The notes under the pieces were generated by a model that had not been told where the DNA came from, did not search any database, and saw only the letters and a list, made by a program, of their open reading frames with translations. The translations under genes and the position numbers were made by a program. Of a DNA stretch of 64,000 nucleotides, positions 58,838 through 64,000 are shown one piece after another (the first letter of the stretch is position 1; every line of letters starts with the position of its first letter). This stretch comes from Asterella californica (Eukaryota; Streptophyta; Marchantiopsida; Marchantiales; Aytoniaceae), in contig JAYKYS010000012.1 of assembly GCA_036924285.1 (NCBI GenBank), positions 7,626,001-7,690,000 of the forward strand, written 5' to 3'.

Positions 58838-59700
58838 ATAGAACTTCTACTATAAACGAAGTGCAGGTCTTCACTATGAATGCAATCTCTACTCTTGACA
58901 ATCTGCCTACACACGGGGAGAGACATAGACTTGCACACAAGAGCTTATACAAGTCACAATATAGAGAGATCAGAAAAAGTAGATCGTCATATCCAGGGAG
59001 GTGTTTGTCAAATATTTAACGAAGAAGGCATCCCACGCAAGACCATAAATCGAGGTCGAAATCCACTTGAGCAGCACCAAGACACATAATTTTGAGATGA
59101 AAACAAAAACGAAAGGGAAAATGGAGCAATGAGTCATGAAATCTCGCATTCAATCTAAAAAAGAGCTATTCAAAACCTCTCCTCCATAGTGAACAAACCA
59201 AGAGCCGCACTTTCACGTGTCATGAGGTCAAAAAATCAAGTGGAAAAAAGCACCGCAAGGAGATCCAAAAAGCACGAGCACTATAACAATGTGTAAAAGT
59301 AAAAAGACTGAGAGCACAAAGGGAAGTGTGGGATGGCCTTGCAGTGGAGACGAGTGATCAAAACACAAGCTTAAGACAGCTTTGGGTTGAAACCTCGCCA
59401 GCAAAGAAGACATTCTCCACGTCTCTATTACGGTATCGCGCTTCGCTTCTGACATAAAGAATCAATACTCTCTATCTCCTTTTATACTAAGAGTGGGTTA
59501 AACAAAGAGATATAATGCAGCTTCAGTCCCAATATTTATCATCAATATTTTGTATTGCTATGTACATAAAAGAGAAAACTCTTTCCAATTTTTCACATAT
59601 ACTTATCAAATAATAATTTCTATCAGTTAGTTCAGTTAGTTATCAAACTTGTAAACGTATGAGAAATTTATGATACGCATCCAAAGTGCACTTTTGGCCT
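58838..59700 (-). mobile_element. Copia 5' LTR (outer edge uncertain)
   Basis: The inner edge adjoins the primer-binding site. A TATA box on the minus strand, TATAAAAG, is at 59479-59486 and would direct transcription toward the gag region. The outer edge and target duplication could not be fixed, so the right limit is approximate. No matching 3' LTR was seen in the window. Confidence 0.5.
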
Positions 59701-60383
59701 GAGGAAGAAAAAACAAACATGGAAAGAAGAGGAAGATCTAAAAGCACGACTGGATCAAACACTACAGTGGAGTCTCATCGAACTTGTGTATGTATTAATT
59801 ACTGTCATGCTGTAAGCGGTTCAAAAAAAGATATTAGTTAGAATTTTCTAAGTGTTAAATGTAAAATATTCAAAATATTTAATCAAAATATACTTTCAAA
59901 ATAAATATTATATGTTAATCACATACTACATATAGAAACTTCCAGATTAAACACATAAGTCATATGTTTAATCGCACACTAAAAACTATAAACTCCATTT
60001 TCTTTCCTGTGTGAAGTTTAATTTATCACCTAACCTTTACTTTCGAAAAGATTAGATGATAAACTAAACCACTTTGCATATTTTCCTCTTCCTAATATGA
60101 AAGAAGTGAATCTACGCAAATATGTATTCGTACATTCACTAATGCTATATGATAAATTAATTCATTGTGCAGATTGTAAATCTAGTATATGGTCGTACCA
60201 TTTTACGCAACACTGTGAATTAATATAATTAGCAAGGCTTTGAATAATGCCAAATGTTTGTCTGTCAGTCCAAAATAGTCTTGCGTCATGATTATGATTC
60301 GCGCTGAAATGTGGTGAAGCAATTATTACGTAGCTGGGCAAAAAGGTAAGGGTGGTGTCTCATCACCGAAAAACGGATTGGAG
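59701..60383. other. AT-rich intergenic DNA with foldback
   Basis: No gene. Contains an imperfect 23-bp inverted repeat (60016-60038 with 60047-60069; 20 of 23 paired). Its right part matches the repeat at 46990-47120. Confidence 0.5.
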
Positions 60384-60465
60384 CGTGGTCGGCAGGATTC
60401 GAACCTGCGCGGGCAAAGCCCACATGATTTCTAGTCATGCCCGATAACCACTCCGGCACGACCAC
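60384..60465 (-). tRNA. tRNA-Ser (AGA)
   Basis: A full 82-base class II tRNA on the minus strand. The acceptor stem GTGGTCG pairs with CGACCAC, with discriminator G (60384) as expected for serine. The D-arm begins TGCCGGAGTGGTTATCGGGC, an A-box. The anticodon stem CATGA/TCATG holds loop CTAGAAA, giving anticodon AGA. A long variable arm (GTGGGCTTTGCCCGC) and T-arm CAGGTTCGAATCCTG (B-box) follow. No CCA is encoded, as in nuclear genes. T5 (plus strand A-run, about 60369-60373) follows the 3' end as a pol III terminator. The gene has no intron and looks functional. Confidence 0.97.
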
Positions 60466-60868
60466 TTGATGATATTTCCTTAGATATCATCTTATCAATA
60501 TGTTTTCTTTGCCGTTCCAGTGTTGTGTAATAAGTCTTATTTAGCGCTCGAAAGTATTTAATCACTATACCCACAAAGAGTTTTTGCTACATTGAGAGAT
60601 TTATTCTGTCAAGGCAAACTTTCCACGAATGTAACTCTGGTACGCAAATCACTCACTTGGGTTAGTTGATGAGGGTAAGTCAGTTCCGTCTTTGCACCTC
60701 TTGGTTTTTCTTTTAGTTTTTCCTTTTCCATTTAGATATGAGAGTCTCGTTCCACTCTTTAGAGACCCCAATATCTAGGACCAAGTTTTGGCTTCCACAG
60801 TTTGTATATTTCGGAGAATAAAGCTCATTACAGTACAAAGGCTTTTAGGATAATCGCATTTGGTACTC

Positions 60869-60904
60869 GTGAATATATATATTCACCTCTCCAACTTGGA
60901 GAGG
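60869..60904. repeat. Two adjacent palindromes
   Basis: GTGAATATATATATTCAC (60869-60886) is a perfect 18-bp palindrome. It abuts CCTCTCCAACTTGGAGAGG (60886-60904), with 9-bp arms around one base. The second unit resembles the CCTCTTCC hairpin at 61590. Confidence 0.85.
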
Positions 60905-61589
60905 CAAATTTGTATACATTCTGATTTATTTATATATTTTCACGTAAAGATTTAGTCATGAGCTGAACTAAAATTAAGATCCATCTTGCTCTTTTGTTTC
61001 TAGATGAAGGTGTTATACTAAAGTTGGATTTCATTCTTTAATTATTATATTTGTGATTTTGTTTTCAACAATGCTCCATAAAATATAACTTTGAGTCCTG
61101 AGTACGGTTCTTTTGTTATATCTACTTGCGAACTATTTTAAATAAATTTGAATGAGATTATGGCCTTCTTTGCACAATTGATATAAACTATCTTTACTTC
61201 TTGACAATTTGATCTCATCTGGGACATGTAATTCGAGACACTTCGAATAGTAACGATACAAACTATCCCTCTCTCTTCATTTCCACAAATACACTATCAT
61301 GATATAATACGACAAGTAGTATATAGTACAAATAAGAAGTTATAAAGTTTGAATTCTATTAACTTAAAATGTTTGAGAAACAGATGAACTTTAAAATCAA
61401 AAGAAACAAAAGATGTATAACATTAGAAAGAATAACAGATGATCTTAGAACAATTCATCTAAAAGAGAAATTGTGTATTTCTAAGAGAAAGTTTTAAGGG
61501 TTAGCTCACATGTAACTTGGGAAGAGATAACATCTTGTGTTAGATTATTCTAACCGTACACGGGGAAGCATGCATATTCACATAAGGCA

Positions 61590-61632
61590 TGCATATTTCA
61601 CCTCTTCCAAGTTCTGAAGAGGGGAATATGCA
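61590..61632. repeat. Inverted repeat with CCTCTTC core
   Basis: Arms 61590-61607 (TGCATATTTCACCTCTTC) and 61616-61632 (GAAGAGGGGAATATGCA) pair apart from one base and one gap around an 8-base loop. Confidence 0.8.
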
Positions 61633-61877
61633 AAGAGCTTTAATTTATGTAACAACTTTCCTCTTGGAAGGGTTAGACTATTGTGTGATAAAATATTTGT
61701 TCCTGAAGCTTGTATATTTTGTATTATTTGACTGATATTCTAGGTAGCTTGACGAGATTGAACAAAGTCTTTCAGAGTCTCTCCATTGACTGTTCTACTT
61801 AGGTCCCCTAGTGAGGACTACAATTACTGAGATTGGAGTTAACTTTTTAGTGGAGACCAAAGATCTCAACGCTTGTC

Positions 61878-62508
61878 TTGTGCAAAGACACAAGATATCA
61901 TATTCTACCAGGATATGGTCCTCCTGGTGGTTATCTGAAGCGCCTTCAGTCTGAACTAAGAGGTAAAACTTTTCACTCTGTGACTCTGGAGCGAGATCGC
62001 ATTGACAGAGATTTGGAGAGTACTCTGTTTTTTCAGAAAGATTTTTCTCAAGCGATGTGCTTTACTTTGGAGAAGAGGTTTGAAGATAATTCTATCAATA
62101 GTTGTTTCAAGATTATGAACCCTCTTTTGATATCTTCAACAGCCTTAGCCATAAGAGAATGAGGTGTACAGAGATAACTTCTCTTTTTGACTTTTTTGGA
62201 CAAGATCTATCGTTCAGTTCGGATAGTACTCAAAAAGCTCTAATTTTTTCTCTAAAAGATCGGAATTCAAAGATGAATTCTGATCTTTTAAGATTCACTG
62301 CAGATCAGAATGACCAGAGAAGCGGTTTAACGACTTGTGGTTCATGTTGTCTGATGATGAAATATACTAAAGTCATTATCCAAATTTATTTACGTTGGTC
62401 AATATTGCAGACATTCAGTGTTTTTCCACAATTATTTGTGAACGAGCTTTTTCTATCCAGAACTCTATCAAGATCAAGTTTAGAAATAAACTACTTCTAA
62501 CCGAATGA
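61878..62508 (+). pseudogene. hAT-type transposase remnant
   Basis: Three consecutive plus-strand frames read as one decayed protein. 61878-62162 contains FTLEKRFEDNSINSCFKIMN. 62102-62340 contains SFDIFNSLSHKRMRCTEITS and a helical stretch. 62317-62508 contains LWFMLSDDEIY, a stop, then HYPNLFTLVNIADIQCFSTI and ICERAFSIQNSIKIKFRNKL. The last part matches the hAT C-terminal dimerisation domain pattern (PNLF..A...L.....STA..ERAFS....IK...RN.L), of the kind found in plant zinc-finger 862-like hAT proteins. At least two frameshifts and an in-frame stop make it inactive. An N-terminal BED finger was not found. Confidence 0.7.
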
Positions 62509-62512
62509 GTTT

Positions 62513-64000
62513 AAAAGTTACAGGAGGAGACGAAGAACTTCTTTCTGAAGTTGTTTCTGTGTGGAGAAAGAGCGTTGAGTATAGATACATGTACGCACAT
62601 CTTGCTGTGCATTTGAGTTCGGCTTCTTCGGATCGAGATTCTTGTAGTGCTTCTGTGTCTGAAAGTTAGTTGTTTGACAAGAGTTGAGTCAGGTCTGAAT
62701 ATTTTCTCTTTTCTGTGGTTGCATCTGTGTGTGTGGGAGTTCTTGGGAACCCGCTCTGAAATACAGTTCTCAGTTGTATTCCAAAGGGGGTTGGATCTCA
62801 GTTGTCCAGTTGCCCAGTTGGGGTTCTGGAGTTGAATTCTTGCAAGAGGTGTTTACATTCAAAATGTGTATAATATTTTTTAGTACAACTTATTGTCTCG
62901 ATACAGAACTCTAATTGTCTTAAGGCTTCATCTCGTCCTGCTGGAAAACATCTATGATTCTTACGTGGTATTCACAGAAACACACAAGTTAGATAGGGGT
63001 GGAATCAAAGAAACGGACTTAAAAGAAATTGGATTTTTGAAAGATAACTCGTGTAATCGAAAAAAACTGCTTATTTAAAAACACAGTCGGAACATTTGTA
63101 GAAGGATACTCTCTTTAATTATCATTGGAAAGTTTATGCTTTACGTTAAATTTCACGGAAGGTTCCGGAAGTAAAACAATGCCACCGATCTCCTGTAATG
63201 ATTTTCCGGTGAAAAGTAGTTTTTACTAAGCAACCTCCCCGAACCTCACTGGGCACTCTCTCGAAACGTTTACATCTTGGGCACTTCTCCCTTTGGTGCA
63301 GTCATGCTGTTGTTTGCGATAGGTAGTTCATTGCTTGGTGTATAGTCTACTTTTTTGTTCAGGTTGCATCGTAACGTTTGTTTGTATATTCTATGTACGT
63401 GCATTGGATTGTCCAGAAAAGACAATGCTTTTTTGATCATGAGGGTACCGTCCAGTAGAGAGAACTGTGAAGAAGGACTGAGCTTCTTCGGTAGAGACTT
63501 AGGACTCAAGAAAGAACTGTCAAGAAGAGTTGAGCTTCTAAAGTCAAGACTCGAGAGGGAGCTATCGAGGAGAAGGGTCTATCTAGAAGGAACGGAGCTT
63601 CGACAATAGAGAACCAGAAGAGAACTATCGAGTTTCAGAACACCTCGATTCTTTTCATAACTCATTGTGAACGGATATCGTTGCAAGTTAGCTTTAGATA
63701 TATTTGTGGCACATCTTTTTCTTGATTATCTAGAGCTGAGAGCAATGAAGAGACAGAAGTGCCTTTTTTATTGTGGTCTCACGTCTAAGAAGATAATTGT
63801 ATAGTTACCATCTATCGAGGTAGATAGTGTAGGCTTAGATGAGAGCAATAGTACTGGACGTTTCACTGTCATAGAAAAGACAAAAATCTTACATAATCGT
63901 AAGACTTGGAATGATAAATAGCTGCTTTATTTTGACTGGATCCGCTTCGATCTTTTCATTAGCCGAGTATTTTGTAAACTTTACGAGAAAGGTAGGGGGC
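62513..64000. other. Intergenic DNA, no supported gene
   Basis: No gene was recognised. Bases about 63465-63640 contain three to four degenerate repeats of about 45-60 bp built on GAACTGTCAAGAAG...TGAGCTTCT. The short open frame over them (63355-63609) owes its Glu/Arg/Leu-rich sequence to those repeats. Confidence 0.45.

Larger units (their letters stand above)
60466..61800. other. AT-rich intergenic DNA
   Basis: No gene. Apart from the palindromes at 60869-60904 and the inverted repeat at 61590-61632, nothing was recognised. Confidence 0.45.

Noticed and set aside
60869..61632. Hairpins as a possible CRISPR-like array
   Set aside because: The repeats differ in sequence and spacing, and the genome is eukaryotic; there is no regular repeat-spacer pattern.

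Overview
The window looks like nuclear DNA of a land plant or close streptophyte relative. It has spliced genes with GT..AG introns, a plant-type SEC61 alpha gene, a eukaryotic tRNA-Ser without encoded CCA, AT-rich intergenic DNA, and plant-style retroelements (LINEs with DUF4283/CCHC, endonuclease, RT and zf-RVT parts, a Ty1/copia fragment with an initiator-Met-tRNA primer site, and a tRNA-derived SINE). A bryophyte-grade plant is my guess; the sequence alone does not fix the species. Only two protein genes are clear: SEC61A (40110-43351, six exons) and a single-exon 977-residue glycosyltransferase (52501-55434).

Region 1-39902 is dominated by a diverged direct segmental duplication: copy 1 is 1-16013 (its left edge lies outside the window) and copy 2 is 19031-39902. 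The copies are separated by 3 kb (16014-19030) that carries an unidentified, probably spliced, minus-strand gene. Copy 2 ends inside the 5' leader of SEC61A, so copy 1 ends in an orphan copy of the SEC61A promoter/leader pointing at the minus-strand gene. Both copies hold minus-strand LINEs nested around one recurring site, RGCTTAATCTTT, which also appears as target-site duplication. Comparing the paralogues shows several insertions with their empty sites, including two copies of one SINE with 20-bp and 16-bp target duplications.

The older LINE family has an unusual layout: DUF4283-like region, CCHC knuckle, a first endonuclease-like domain without the usual catalytic residues, a long linker, then a canonical endonuclease and RT. 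One copy contains a segment inverted in a way that fits twin priming.

Region 43352-52500 is mostly non-coding, with inverted repeats, a terminal-inverted-repeat element, a degenerate tRNA-like sequence and short tandem repeats. The gene at 52501-55434 encodes a predicted Golgi type II membrane protein fusing a GT64 (exostosin-like) domain to a glycogenin-like GT8 domain and a second, apparently degenerate GT8-like domain; this is the most interesting protein here. Region 55435-64000 carries a decayed copia fragment with its 5' LTR, tRNA-Ser(AGA), hairpin-rich AT sequence and a frameshifted hAT-type transposase relic.
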